Source of the DNA: Paenibacillus dendritiformis
Lineage (GTDB): Bacteria > Bacillota > Bacilli > Paenibacillales > Paenibacillaceae
Reading direction: 5' to 3'
DNA length: 64,000 bases
Assembly: GCF_945605565.1 (NCBI RefSeq)
Contig: NZ_OX216966.1
Span: forward strand, 2,341,001 to 2,405,000
This document shows positions 6,724 to 15,926 of the stretch, piece after piece. The notes under the pieces were generated by a model. That model saw only the letters and a program-made list of their open reading frames with translations, was not told where the DNA came from and did no database searches. Positions within the stretch are counted from its first letter, which is position 1; each line of letters starts with the position of its first letter. The position numbers and the translations under genes were made by a program.

Positions 6724-9186
6724 TTGTCGAAAAGGGGGTTGATTTCTATTCGATCGCAATACAAGCACAAACGGATCGTATCGCTCGGTCCCCGCTTCCT
6801 TATTCTCTGCCTGCTTCTGCAATGGCTGGCCGTGTCTGGCGCGCATGCGGAAGCGGCGGATTCCGATCCAGGGAAGACGCTGGTGAATCTGGCGTTGGAC
6901 AAGCCTGTTACGGTGTCCGAGCCGAATGCCATCTTCGATACGATTCAGGGGATCGGGAAATACGGAAAAGAAACCCCGCTCGATCAGTCGGGGATGCTGA
7001 CCGATGGCCGCTACGGAGATACCGCGGACTGGCAAAATACAGAAGACTGGTTCGTATTTTACCGCAAGCTGAAGCGGGAGGTCATCGTCGATCTGGAGGA
7101 GATCTCCACCATTGAGCGCATTGCAACCGGCTTCGGCCAGCGGAACGATGTCGGCATCGCGCCGCCGCTCTATATTCGATTCTTCGCGTCGCAGGATGGG
7201 GCGACTTACCGTTATCTGGGCAAAGCGGGACCGGATGAGCCGCTCTACTTCGCCGATGCGCGCACAGCGACGGATATGCATCGGAAGGCGTACGTGCTCG
7301 ATACGCTGACTGACGGAACGAAGCTGGCGGTACAAGCCCGCTACATCAAGCTCGAATTCGCGATCAACTTTTTCGGCTGGATGGATGAGATCGAGATATG
7401 GGGCAAGCAGGGCGCTTCGGAGCCGCTCCAGCCGCTGCCTGAGATCAGCGATGATTGGGAGCCTGGGCACTATCCTTCACCTGGCAGCCAGGAAGCCGCA
7501 GGCGTGAAGGACCAGTTCCTCTGGTATTCCGGCCCGATGAAGCCGGGCAGTGAGAGGTTCACCGATTGGACCCCGGAGAAGGCGGAAGCGTTCCTTGCGT
7601 ACAAAGATATTTACGGGACGATCAAGGATTGGTTCTTCACCGATATTTTGGCACTGCCGGTCACGGCGATGGTGACGCCTTCCGGCGTCGATGCGAGCGG
7701 CAATGCCCGATTCGTGACGATGGACGATCTGAAGGCGTACCTCGATTTTATTTTTGCCCCCGGCTCTCAACTGGCCGCCATCGACGAGGCCGCTGGCACC
7801 ATCAACGACACCTTGAAGACGGAGCAGACGGTGCGCGTGACCGTGGCGATACCGCAAATAGAGGAAAGCTCGAACTTCGGCGACATGAACGGAACCGGAG
7901 AGCCGTTCAGCTTACGGGCGGCGGATTTCGCCGGCATGGTGGACGACCCGCAGTCCTACGAAGGCCGCAAGCAAATGAACGAGCTGGCATTCCGCAATAA
8001 GACGGCCGCCGTCCAATGGTACATCGATGAGGTGGAGCGCCGTTTCCTTGAGAGGGGATTCGCCCATCTGAAGCTCGACGGCTTCTACTGGTACCATGAG
8101 CGGATTGGGGAGACGACAGGCGATTCTGAGCTTATCCGGGAGACGGCGAAGCTGCTCCATGACCGGAACCGCTGGTTCACGTGGATTCCGTATATCGGCC
8201 CGGGATCGGCGTACCAGTGGCGAGACTTGGGCTTCGATGCCGCTTCGATTCAGCCGGGGTTCGCCTTCGGCGTCTCGAAGAAGGCCATCTTCCCGCATGT
8301 GGCCGAGCTGGCCCGCAAGACCGGCGCTTCCGTTGAAGTCGAGTATGACGATTACCGGACGCTGGCTCAATATTTGAACTATGGCGTCTTCGAACGCTAT
8401 ATGAGTGACGCGCCGAACACCTACTATTTGGGCGCGATGCCGATCGTGGACGGGGCTTACGCCTTGGCGCCGCTGGATGATCGGGCACCGGATGCGATGT
8501 CCTCCATCCGCCGCAGCGTCTATGACCGCCTGTACGAGTATGTGAAGGACCGGTATGAACCGCGTTTTACCGTAACGCTGGAGACGAATGCTTCACAGCC
8601 TGCGGACATCCGGGTCAAGGCTACCGTGCCGCTGGCGGATGGATTCACCGAAGGGGAGATCTCCATCCGCTACAACCCGGAGACCGCGAAGTTCGACCGG
8701 CTCACGCTTCCGGAGAGCCTTGGTCCTGAGATGAATGTCCAGGCGGAGGATGATGGCGACGGGCAGGTAACGGTCCGGTTCCATACCGATCCGGACCATG
8801 CCCTGGAAGCGGATCTGCTCGCGAAGCGCAGCCCGATGACGGGGGCTCCCGAGCTGGCGACGCTTCACTTCTCTGCGATCGGGCCGGATGCCGGAGCCCG
8901 GGATTTCGTCCTCCAGCCGGACGGCACAATGACGAACCGGGACGGCGTCGTGTACCGCAACTGGGGAGCCGGCGATATCGTGCCGGGTTCGGCCGAGGAT
9001 CAGCTGGTTCAGGCAACGGAGGCGGTCAAGCGCTTCGAGAGCACGCATCTGAAGGCGGATTGGAAGGAGGGGAAGAGCCGGCTGAAGCAGCTTCCGAAGA
9101 GCCCGGTACGGGAGCGGCTGGAGGCGCGGCTCGACGCGGCCAAGCGGCAAGCGGGCTTCCCGGCATTGGAAGCCGATGAGCAATAA
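6724..9186 (+). CDS. Secreted DUF4855-domain protein
   Basis: First gene of the polysaccharide cluster. A signal peptide is visible (basic start, hydrophobic FLILCLLLQWLAVSGAHA, about residues 25-42). Residues about 50-230 resemble a discoidin/F5-8C-type carbohydrate-binding fold. Residues about 240-590 match DUF4855 (acidic FAHLKLDGFYWYHE, WIPYIGPG, VEVEYDDY), a family with a glycosidase-like look. Residues about 600-740 resemble a cohesin-like beta sandwich, followed by a charged helix. No experimental function is known to me. The start is uncertain. TTG 6724 has no ribosome binding site; AGGGGG at 6733-6738 sits nine bases before an ATT codon (6748) and touches TTG 6739. The signal peptide is kept with any of these starts. 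Confidence 0.82.
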   Translation: MSKRGLISIRSQYKHKRIVSLGPRFLILCLLLQWLAVSGAHAEAADSDPGKTLVNLALDKPVTVSEPNAIFDTIQGIGKYGKETPLDQSGMLTDGRYGDTADWQNTEDWFVFYRKLKREVIVDLEEISTIERIATGFGQRNDVGIAPPLYIRFFASQDGATYRYLGKAGPDEPLYFADARTATDMHRKAYVLDTLTDGTKLAVQARYIKLEFAINFFGWMDEIEIWGKQGASEPLQPLPEISDDWEPGHYPSPGSQEAAGVKDQFLWYSGPMKPGSERFTDWTPEKAEAFLAYKDIYGTIKDWFFTDILALPVTAMVTPSGVDASGNARFVTMDDLKAYLDFIFAPGSQLAAIDEAAGTINDTLKTEQTVRVTVAIPQIEESSNFGDMNGTGEPFSLRAADFAGMVDDPQSYEGRKQMNELAFRNKTAAVQWYIDEVERRFLERGFAHLKLDGFYWYHERIGETTGDSELIRETAKLLHDRNRWFTWIPYIGPGSAYQWRDLGFDAASIQPGFAFGVSKKAIFPHVAELARKTGASVEVEYDDYRTLAQYLNYGVFERYMSDAPNTYYLGAMPIVDGAYALAPLDDRAPDAMSSIRRSVYDRLYEYVKDRYEPRFTVTLETNASQPADIRVKATVPLADGFTEGEISIRYNPETAKFDRLTLPESLGPEMNVQAEDDGDGQVTVRFHTDPDHALEADLLAKRSPMTGAPELATLHFSAIGPDAGARDFVLQPDGTMTNRDGVVYRNWGAGDIVPGSAEDQLVQATEAVKRFESTHLKADWKEGKSRLKQLPKSPVRERLEARLDAAKRQAGFPALEADEQ

Positions 9187-9217
9187 ACAAACATAACCAG
9201 CACAAGGGGGATTCACA

Positions 9218-10819
9218 ATGCGAGTGCGATGGAGAGAGAGTCTGATACTGCTTCTCATCCTGTCGGTAACCTGGAGTCTTGCCGCTTGCAGCGGCTCTAC
9301 GACGGAGAGAGAGGCGAAGAATGGCGAAGGTGCGAAGCAGGAGGACGACAGCCAGCAGCCGCTTACGATCGAATGGCTGACTTACCAGTACGGTCCGGTT
9401 GACGAGGAGGCGCCCAACAAAAAGTTCCTGGAAGACAAATTCAACGTCAAGTTCAACATCTGGTATCTGGATGTGACGAAGCGGGAAGAACTGCTTGGCG
9501 CGAAGCTCGCCGGCGGCCAGGTGCCGGACTTCATGACGGTGTATTCGGGGGCCGACCTGCAGAAGTTCTATAAGAGCGGGGTCACGACCAGCTTCACTCA
9601 AGAAGAGCTGGAGCAGTTTATGCCGAATTATAAAAAGCTGGTCGATTCCATCGATCCGAACATTTGGAGCTATGCCAAATTCAATGGCGAGTACATTGGC
9701 ATTCCAAGCATCAACGGCGACGGGGAATTCAGCCTCGCGACCGCGTGGCGGAAGGATTGGCTGGACAAGGTGGGCATCACGAAAATTCCGGAGACGCTGG
9801 ACGAGTTCGAGGAGGCGATGTACAAATTCCGCAATGATGATCCGGACGGCAACGGCCAAAAGGACACGTACGGCATGTCCCGATCGGCGATGACGAGCGT
9901 GTACGGCGCATATGGCGTCTATCCCGAGTTCTGGGCCGTACGGGACGGGAAAATCGTCTGGGGCGGCATTCTTCCGGAGACGAAGCAGGCGCTGGAGCGG
10001 CTGGCGAAGTGGAAGAAGGACGATGTCATCAGCCCGGAATGGGTGCTGGAGACCGGAGAAAATACGGGCGGCTACTGGGCGCTGTCCAATGATTTCATCA
10101 ACGGCAAAATCGGCGTCTCCAACCATGGCAGTAACTATCACTGGACGCCTCCGATCCCCGAGATCAAATCCGAAGGCGGCGTGAACTGGGTGGAGCTGAT
10201 GAAGGTGAACCCGCAGGCCGAGATCGGCTTCGGCAAGCCGCCGGTCGGTCCGGAGGGCAAGTTCGGCAACATTACGCCGGGCTTCGTCGGAGGGACCTAC
10301 ATGGCCTTCGGCAAAAGGGCGGGCGACAATCCGGAGCTGAAGCATACTATCATGCGCATCTGGGACGAGGTCTACGGCAACTTCGATATGTGGCAGCGGA
10401 TGAAGTATGGAGAGCTGGGCGTTCATTCGGAGAAGGCGGACGACGGCATCACGATCGTCTGGAAGGAAGAATACGCCGGCAAGAACGAGATGCAAGCCAA
10501 AATCGGCGCTAATATTACGTTTGCGCCTTTTGACCAGCCGGAGTTCCGGGCCCGGGTGAACAATCCGAAGCTGAAGGAAATCAATACGAAGCTGTACAAA
10601 TTCGAGGGCGCGGGCTATGAGAACGCCGTCAAGACGGCCCTTCCTTCTGAGGGCCAGTATATGGCCAATTTGATTCAACTGCAAAAAGAGGCCTTCGCCT
10701 CGATCATTAACGGGGAAAAGCCAATCGACGAGTTCGATGCCTTTGTCGAAGCCTGGAAGCAGAACGGGGGCGACAAGCTTACCGAGGAAGCGAACCAGTG
10801 GTATGACAGCCTAAAATAA
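9218..10819 (+). CDS. Sugar ABC transporter substrate-binding lipoprotein
   Basis: An extracellular solute-binding protein of the large LplA/LipO type (533 aa). The lipobox LAAC places the lipidated cysteine at residue 24, followed by a polar linker rich in Glu, Lys and Gln, then the two-lobe binding fold. DPDGNGQKDTYG near residue 207 is the calcium-loop motif common in oligosaccharide binders of this family. The ATG has AAGGGGG 8-9 bases upstream. It lies 31 bp after the DUF4855 gene and before the two permeases. No ATPase gene is present, as usual for these operons, which share MsmX-type ATPases encoded elsewhere. The ligand is inferred to be oligosaccharides released by the neighbouring lyase. 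Confidence 0.92.
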   Translation: MRVRWRESLILLLILSVTWSLAACSGSTTEREAKNGEGAKQEDDSQQPLTIEWLTYQYGPVDEEAPNKKFLEDKFNVKFNIWYLDVTKREELLGAKLAGGQVPDFMTVYSGADLQKFYKSGVTTSFTQEELEQFMPNYKKLVDSIDPNIWSYAKFNGEYIGIPSINGDGEFSLATAWRKDWLDKVGITKIPETLDEFEEAMYKFRNDDPDGNGQKDTYGMSRSAMTSVYGAYGVYPEFWAVRDGKIVWGGILPETKQALERLAKWKKDDVISPEWVLETGENTGGYWALSNDFINGKIGVSNHGSNYHWTPPIPEIKSEGGVNWVELMKVNPQAEIGFGKPPVGPEGKFGNITPGFVGGTYMAFGKRAGDNPELKHTIMRIWDEVYGNFDMWQRMKYGELGVHSEKADDGITIVWKEEYAGKNEMQAKIGANITFAPFDQPEFRARVNNPKLKEINTKLYKFEGAGYENAVKTALPSEGQYMANLIQLQKEAFASIINGEKPIDEFDAFVEAWKQNGGDKLTEEANQWYDSLK

Positions 10820-10911
10820 GCGACAAGCAGATGAGGATTGGCGGTCGTATCCTGTTCGGGGAACGCCGCCTTTCTTCCATCCCGCATGATGGGATAGAAA
10901 GGGTGGACGCA

Positions 10912-11853
10912 ATGAGACAACCGGGTTCCGTCACATCAGACAGCCGCTTCCGCACCCAGTGGAAAGCATACTACCGGCATCGGTATTTGCTGCTGATGCT
11001 GCTTCCCTGTGTACTGTATTTTCTCGTTTTTAAATATTTGCCGATGTACGGCATGGTGCTGGCCTTCAAAAACTATCAGTTCCTGGACGGCATTCTCGGC
11101 AGTCCGTGGAACGGGCTGGACAATTTCCGGGTGCTGTTCGAAGGGCGCGATTTCCCGCGGGCCCTCCGCAACACGCTCATCATCAGCCTATATAAGCTCG
11201 TCTTCAATTTCCCGGCGCCGATTATTTTGGCGCTGCTGTTGAATGAGCTGCGGGTCGTCTTCTTCAAGCGGTTCGTGCAGACGCTGAGCTATTTGCCGCA
11301 TTTCCTGTCCTGGGTCATCTTGGCCGGCATTTTCATGGAAGTCTTCTCGCCGACGCGCGGTGTCGTCAACTACATTATCAATCTGTTCGGGGGCGAGTCG
11401 ATCTTCTTCTTCGGCGACAAGGAATGGTTCCGAACGCTGCTGGTCAGCACGGAAGTATGGAAGAGCGTCGGCTGGGGATCGATCATTTATCTGGCCGCCC
11501 TGTCCTCGATCGATCCGACGCTGTATGAGGCCGCGATCGTCGACGGGGCAAGCCGCTGGCGGCAGATGGTCCACATTACGGTTCCTGCCCTGGCGCCGGT
11601 CATTACGATCATGTTCATTTTCGCGGTGGGCGGCATTATCAATGATGACTTCGACCAGGTGTTCAACTTCTACAATGCGAATGTCTATGAAGTGGGCGAT
11701 GTACTGAGCACGTATACATACCGGATCGGGATTAGCCAGATGGAATACGGCCTCTCGACGGCCGCGGGGCTGTTCACCAATGTAATCGCGCTCGTCCTCA
11801 TTCTGGTCACGAACCGTGTCGTCAAGCGCTTTAGCGATTATGGAATTTGGTAG
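10912..11853 (+). CDS. Sugar ABC transporter permease, LplB type
   Basis: An inner-membrane permease of 313 aa with about six transmembrane helices beginning at LLLMLLPCVLYFLVF. The EAA-type cytoplasmic loop reads YEAAIVDGASRWRQMVHITVPAL. The ATG at 10912 is preferred because AAAGGGTGG precedes it; an in-frame ATG at 10831 lacks a ribosome binding site. The 92-bp gap from the binding-protein gene contains a GC-rich inverted repeat (GGCGG 10841-10845 with CCGCC 10866-10870) followed by TTTCTT. That could make the binding protein more abundant than the permeases, which is inference. Confidence 0.92.
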   Translation: MRQPGSVTSDSRFRTQWKAYYRHRYLLLMLLPCVLYFLVFKYLPMYGMVLAFKNYQFLDGILGSPWNGLDNFRVLFEGRDFPRALRNTLIISLYKLVFNFPAPIILALLLNELRVVFFKRFVQTLSYLPHFLSWVILAGIFMEVFSPTRGVVNYIINLFGGESIFFFGDKEWFRTLLVSTEVWKSVGWGSIIYLAALSSIDPTLYEAAIVDGASRWRQMVHITVPALAPVITIMFIFAVGGIINDDFDQVFNFYNANVYEVGDVLSTYTYRIGISQMEYGLSTAAGLFTNVIALVLILVTNRVVKRFSDYGIW

Positions 11854-11864
11854 GAGGGACATCC

Positions 11865-12761
11865 ATGTCATTAACGATCGGCAAAAAATCAATCGGCGAG
11901 AAAGTGTTCGACACCGCCAACGTGGTGTTTCTCATTCTGTTCTCGATCACGGCGGTATATCCGTTTCTTAACGTGATGTCTGTCTCGTTCAGCACGTCAT
12001 CCGCAGCCAATGCCTACGGCTTGAAGCTGTGGCCGCAGGAGGTGTCGCTGGACGGATACCAGGCCGTCTTTGCGAACAAGCTCATCTGGACCGGCTATTA
12101 TAATACGATTTTCCGTACGGTCCTCGGCACGTTTTTGAACGTCATTTTCTCGGTGATGTGCGCTTATCCGTTGTCCAAAAAATATTTGCCTCACCGCAAT
12201 CTGTTTACGGCCTTCATCGTGTTCACGATGTTTTTCAGCGGCGGCTTGATTCCGAATTATTTGCTGATTAAGGAGCTGGGGCTGCTCGACAGCCGCTGGT
12301 CGCTGATTCTGCCGGGACTGATTGCCGCATTTACGATGATTATCGTGCGCAACTACTTCATGTCTCTCCCGGAAGAGGTGGAAGAATCGGCGCGCATCGA
12401 CGGCGCCAACGACATGCGCATTCTGTTCTCGATCGTGCTGCCGATGTCCATGCCGATTATCGCGACCATCTCGCTCTGGTATGCGGTCGCCCATTGGAAT
12501 GCATGGTTCGATTCGCTGCTCTATATTTCCGATCCGAACAAAGCGGTGCTCGGCAATGTGCTGCGCAAGATCGTCATCGAAGGCTCGTCCCAATTCCAGC
12601 AATTCGACCAGGGCTTCAATCAGAACGGGCAGGCAACCGTCACGCCGGACATAATTAAGGCCGCGACGATCATGGTAGCCACCGTCCCGATCATTTGCGT
12701 ATATCCCTTTGTCCAAAAGTATTTCGTAAAAGGCGTAATCGTCGGTTCATTGAAAGGATAG
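11865..12761 (+). CDS. Sugar ABC transporter permease, LplC/YtcP type
   Basis: The partner permease has 298 aa and about six membrane helices. The EAA loop reads EEVEESARIDGANDMRILFSIVLPM. The start at 11865 has TAGGAGGG six bases upstream, 11 bp after the previous gene. Together with the upstream permease and lipoprotein it forms one importer lacking its own ATPase. Confidence 0.93.
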   Translation: MSLTIGKKSIGEKVFDTANVVFLILFSITAVYPFLNVMSVSFSTSSAANAYGLKLWPQEVSLDGYQAVFANKLIWTGYYNTIFRTVLGTFLNVIFSVMCAYPLSKKYLPHRNLFTAFIVFTMFFSGGLIPNYLLIKELGLLDSRWSLILPGLIAAFTMIIVRNYFMSLPEEVEESARIDGANDMRILFSIVLPMSMPIIATISLWYAVAHWNAWFDSLLYISDPNKAVLGNVLRKIVIEGSSQFQQFDQGFNQNGQATVTPDIIKAATIMVATVPIICVYPFVQKYFVKGVIVGSLKG

Positions 12762-12771
12762 GTGATGGAAT

Positions 12772-15700
12772 ATGAACATGGAGCAGACACGAGCGGCCCG
12801 GCCCCGCCGCCGGCGTGAACCGCAAGGCTTCTATATCGGGGCGGAGCAAGTAAAGATTGCGCAGGAGCAGATCGGCCGCTTCGCCTGGGCAGAGCGGATG
12901 GTGCAGGAGATAAAGCGGGATTGCGATGAATTTGTGAAGCTGGAGGACGCCTTCGTCTATGACGTGGTCCTCAGCATGCGGGGGCAGACCTTCGCCTACG
13001 GCATTACGGGCTGCCCGTCATGCGGCTCCGCCTATCCTTCGCGACCGGAGGAGCTGAAGCCGTGGCTGTCCGGGTGGGAAGCATTCCCGGCCAAGAAGGT
13101 GACCTGCCCGGCCTGCCGCCTCACGGTGCCGAACGAGCGCTACCCGGATGACGGGAGCGGCTTCGAGCAGGAAGGGAAGGCATACTATCCGATCGGCATG
13201 TGGAATTTTGCCGTTGCCGGAGAATGGCTGGGCGGCGTGCGCAATCATGAAGGCCTCGTCACGAAGCTGACCTATCTGTATATGCTGACCGGCGAGGAGC
13301 GGTATGCGCGCAGGGCGATTGTATTGCTCGACGCGTTCAGCGCCATCTGGGAGGGTACTATCGGGCCGCGCGATTTCACGCCGTTCGGAAGCTCTTACGA
13401 GATCGGCAGGCTGCATCTGCTGTCAAGCATTGTCTTCCGCATCAAAGTGTTCCTCGCGCATGACTATGATTGGCTGTCCCGTCTGCCGGAGATGGACGAG
13501 CCCTCGACCGGGTGCCGGCTTGCCGGAGCCGGGGAGGGGATGTCGGTGCGGGACAATATCGAGCGCATGCTGGAAGAATACTTGCTGGATGAGCCAGGAG
13601 GTCCGGTCTATGATCTGCGCGGAGGCCGGCTGACGCTGCTCAACAATCATGAAGCGGACGGCGTGCGCGCCATGCTGGCCGTCGGTCTCGCGCTGGATGT
13701 CCCGTTGTATGGCGAGTGGGGCATCGAGGCCGTAAAGGGATTTTTCTACAATGCGATCGGACGCGACGGCATGTATTTCGAAGGCTCGTTCGGCTATGCC
13801 TTGTTCACGATCGGGGTGCTGCTGGATATGGCCCTGCTGGCGCAGCAGGCGGCCGCGGCGAAGAGGATGGAGGAACCATTCCAGCCGTTCAACAGCCGGC
13901 GCTTCTTCCGCTTCGCTGTTCAGAATCCGCTCGCGATGTGCTGCCAGGGGCATCTGCCCAGCTACGGAGATTGGGGCCGAGATGAGACGACAGGCACGGA
14001 GCTTCGGCCTGAAGTGCTGTCTGCTGCCTACCGAGCCGCCCTTCATTTCGCCTACTACGCCACGGATGCCGATCTCCGGGCGGAGGCCCGCGCCATGCTG
14101 GCCGCCTGGCGCGCACAGGCGGAACCGCTGCTCGGCTCGTCGGGCCTGGAGCTGTTCCTGCCCCATGAGGGCGGAGACGAGCCGGGAGGCGCAGCAGCCG
14201 CTCCGAAGTCCGGCGGCGTCATGGTAGCCGGCCAGGGCGGGTACATCGTGCTGCGCGACAAGCATGACATGACGTTGCTGACACGCTACGGACCGAACTT
14301 GACGCATGCCCACGACGATGTGCTGAGCTATCAATGGTATGCTGACGGCAGAGAGATTACGGCCGATTTGGGCTACGGCATTTATGGGACGAACAGCCAT
14401 TTCGGCTGGGCCTCCAAGGCGATCGCACACCCGACGGTCGTTCTCCGCCAGGATGAGCAGATGGAGCGCGGCCAGCTGTATAAGCCGTTCGCCGGAGGCG
14501 AGGCGGCGTTTATTTATGAGCGGGACGGCTGGGCGGCCAGTGAATGCGCCGCGCCTGCGCTGTATGGGGCGGAGCGGTACCAGCGGCTGCTGGCTGCGGT
14601 TCCGCTCAGCCGGGGGCGCTCCTATGTGCTCGATATCTTCGATGTCGTGGCGGAGGGGGACAAAGATTTGGCGCTTCATGCCTTCCACGAAGCGAGCCGC
14701 CTAGAGGTCGCCGGCTGGGAGGAGACAGAGACCGCCGCCTGGACGCTGGCCGGGGCGCTGAACCGGGAGCGGTCCGGGGGCGGGCTCTATTATGACCGTC
14801 CCGGATTAAGCTTCGGGGAGCGGCTGACGACAGGGGAGACCTTCAATTCGCTGCAGCCGGGGGAAGAAGAGCGGCTCTGGACGACCGAGCCCAACAATGG
14901 CTACGGCTATATTTACGGTATCCGTGAGCTGCAACCGGACGTGAGCCGGGCCAAACATAGCAGCCCTGTCGTCCACGCCCGCTGGAAGACGGCGGACGCC
15001 GAGGCGCATTGGCATATCATGCTGGACGGGGAGGAGACGCTCTATACGGGCACAGGACCGAATCTGGACGGGAGCGCGGTTCATCCGTTTTTCATTATTC
15101 ACAGCGGGAAAGAAGCGAAGCGGTTCGTCTCGGTCTCTTATGCGGGGGATGATGTCAAGCTAGTCTCTATCCAGAAGGAAGCGGTGTCCGGCGCCCGTGG
15201 CGGCACGGCTTCCGTCCTGACGCTGACCTGGTCGGACGGCACGCAAGACCTGTGGCTGTACAGCGCCGCGAGCGATGTGTATGAGTGGCAAGCGGAGGAA
15301 GGCACGGCTGCCGCTGCCGGCCGGTGCGGATGCATCCGCCTGCGGAGCCCGAAGCAGAGAAGCCCGCAGCTGCATCCGGTTCGAGCGGAAGAGCTTCGGT
15401 TCACCCCGGCCCCCGGCAGAGCTCGGGGATTGGCCGAACCATGCGCAGCGTACGGGTATGGCGAGGAGGAATATGAGGTCGCGCGGATCGATTGGCCGAA
15501 GGCGCAACTGACCGTCCGCGGCTTGAGGCTGGCTGCCGGACAGGAGCCCCGGTTCGTCGGTCTCCGGGGAGTTGGGCGAGAAGCCGCTACGGTGTATCCG
15601 GCAAGGCTGGAGGCAAGCGGGCCGGACGAGCACATCGTTCACCTGTTGGACGATATGATCGTATCGACAGGCGTCATCGCCGAAGCGGAGGGAGACCGGC

Positions 15701-15918
15701 TCGTGACGAAGATACCGCTTCCCTTCGCCGCGCCTGGAGCGGGCAGGAGCGCATTTTGCGGCATGAGAGTCGTCGGCGCTTGCGGCGGACAGGCGGTTAT
15801 CCGGGATGTTCCCGATCTGACGACGCTCCGCATCGAGCCGATCCATCCTTTCCAGGCCGGTGAAGCCTTTGACATCGTAGATACGGATGATGTGATGTTC
15901 ATCCGCTTGAAGGGATGA
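12772..15918 (+). CDS. Heparinase II/III family polysaccharide lyase
   Basis: A large protein (1048 aa) with no signal peptide, so it probably acts in the cytoplasm on imported oligosaccharides. The N-terminal half is an alpha-toroid typical of alginate or heparin lyases, with NNHEADGVRAM near residue 290. The central heparinase II/III domain includes LTHAHDDVLSYQWYADGREITADLGYG (about 506-532), which supplies the characteristic His and acidic residues. The rest is beta-sandwich. Two cysteine pairs, CPSCG and CPACR (about residues 82-118), look like a zinc ribbon placed ahead of the toroid. It follows the permease gene by 10 bp. Its TGA overlaps an ATG at 15915, but the next gene probably starts at 15927. 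The substrate cannot be read from the sequence; uronic-acid polymers are likely. Confidence 0.88.
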   Translation: MNMEQTRAARPRRRREPQGFYIGAEQVKIAQEQIGRFAWAERMVQEIKRDCDEFVKLEDAFVYDVVLSMRGQTFAYGITGCPSCGSAYPSRPEELKPWLSGWEAFPAKKVTCPACRLTVPNERYPDDGSGFEQEGKAYYPIGMWNFAVAGEWLGGVRNHEGLVTKLTYLYMLTGEERYARRAIVLLDAFSAIWEGTIGPRDFTPFGSSYEIGRLHLLSSIVFRIKVFLAHDYDWLSRLPEMDEPSTGCRLAGAGEGMSVRDNIERMLEEYLLDEPGGPVYDLRGGRLTLLNNHEADGVRAMLAVGLALDVPLYGEWGIEAVKGFFYNAIGRDGMYFEGSFGYALFTIGVLLDMALLAQQAAAAKRMEEPFQPFNSRRFFRFAVQNPLAMCCQGHLPSYGDWGRDETTGTELRPEVLSAAYRAALHFAYYATDADLRAEARAMLAAWRAQAEPLLGSSGLELFLPHEGGDEPGGAAAAPKSGGVMVAGQGGYIVLRDKHDMTLLTRYGPNLTHAHDDVLSYQWYADGREITADLGYGIYGTNSHFGWASKAIAHPTVVLRQDEQMERGQLYKPFAGGEAAFIYERDGWAASECAAPALYGAERYQRLLAAVPLSRGRSYVLDIFDVVAEGDKDLALHAFHEASRLEVAGWEETETAAWTLAGALNRERSGGGLYYDRPGLSFGERLTTGETFNSLQPGEEERLWTTEPNNGYGYIYGIRELQPDVSRAKHSSPVVHARWKTADAEAHWHIMLDGEETLYTGTGPNLDGSAVHPFFIIHSGKEAKRFVSVSYAGDDVKLVSIQKEAVSGARGGTASVLTLTWSDGTQDLWLYSAASDVYEWQAEEGTAAAAGRCGCIRLRSPKQRSPQLHPVRAEELRFTPAPGRARGLAEPCAAYGYGEEEYEVARIDWPKAQLTVRGLRLAAGQEPRFVGLRGVGREAATVYPARLEASGPDEHIVHLLDDMIVSTGVIAEAEGDRLVTKIPLPFAAPGAGRSAFCGMRVVGACGGQAVIRDVPDLTTLRIEPIHPFQAGEAFDIVDTDDVMFIRLKG

Positions 15919-15926
15919 GGTCGATC

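Noticed and set aside
9026..10684. 552-codon open frame antisense to the sugar-binding lipoprotein gene
   Set aside because: The plus strand encodes a lipoprotein with lipobox and ribosome binding site; the antisense frame has neither and runs across two genes.
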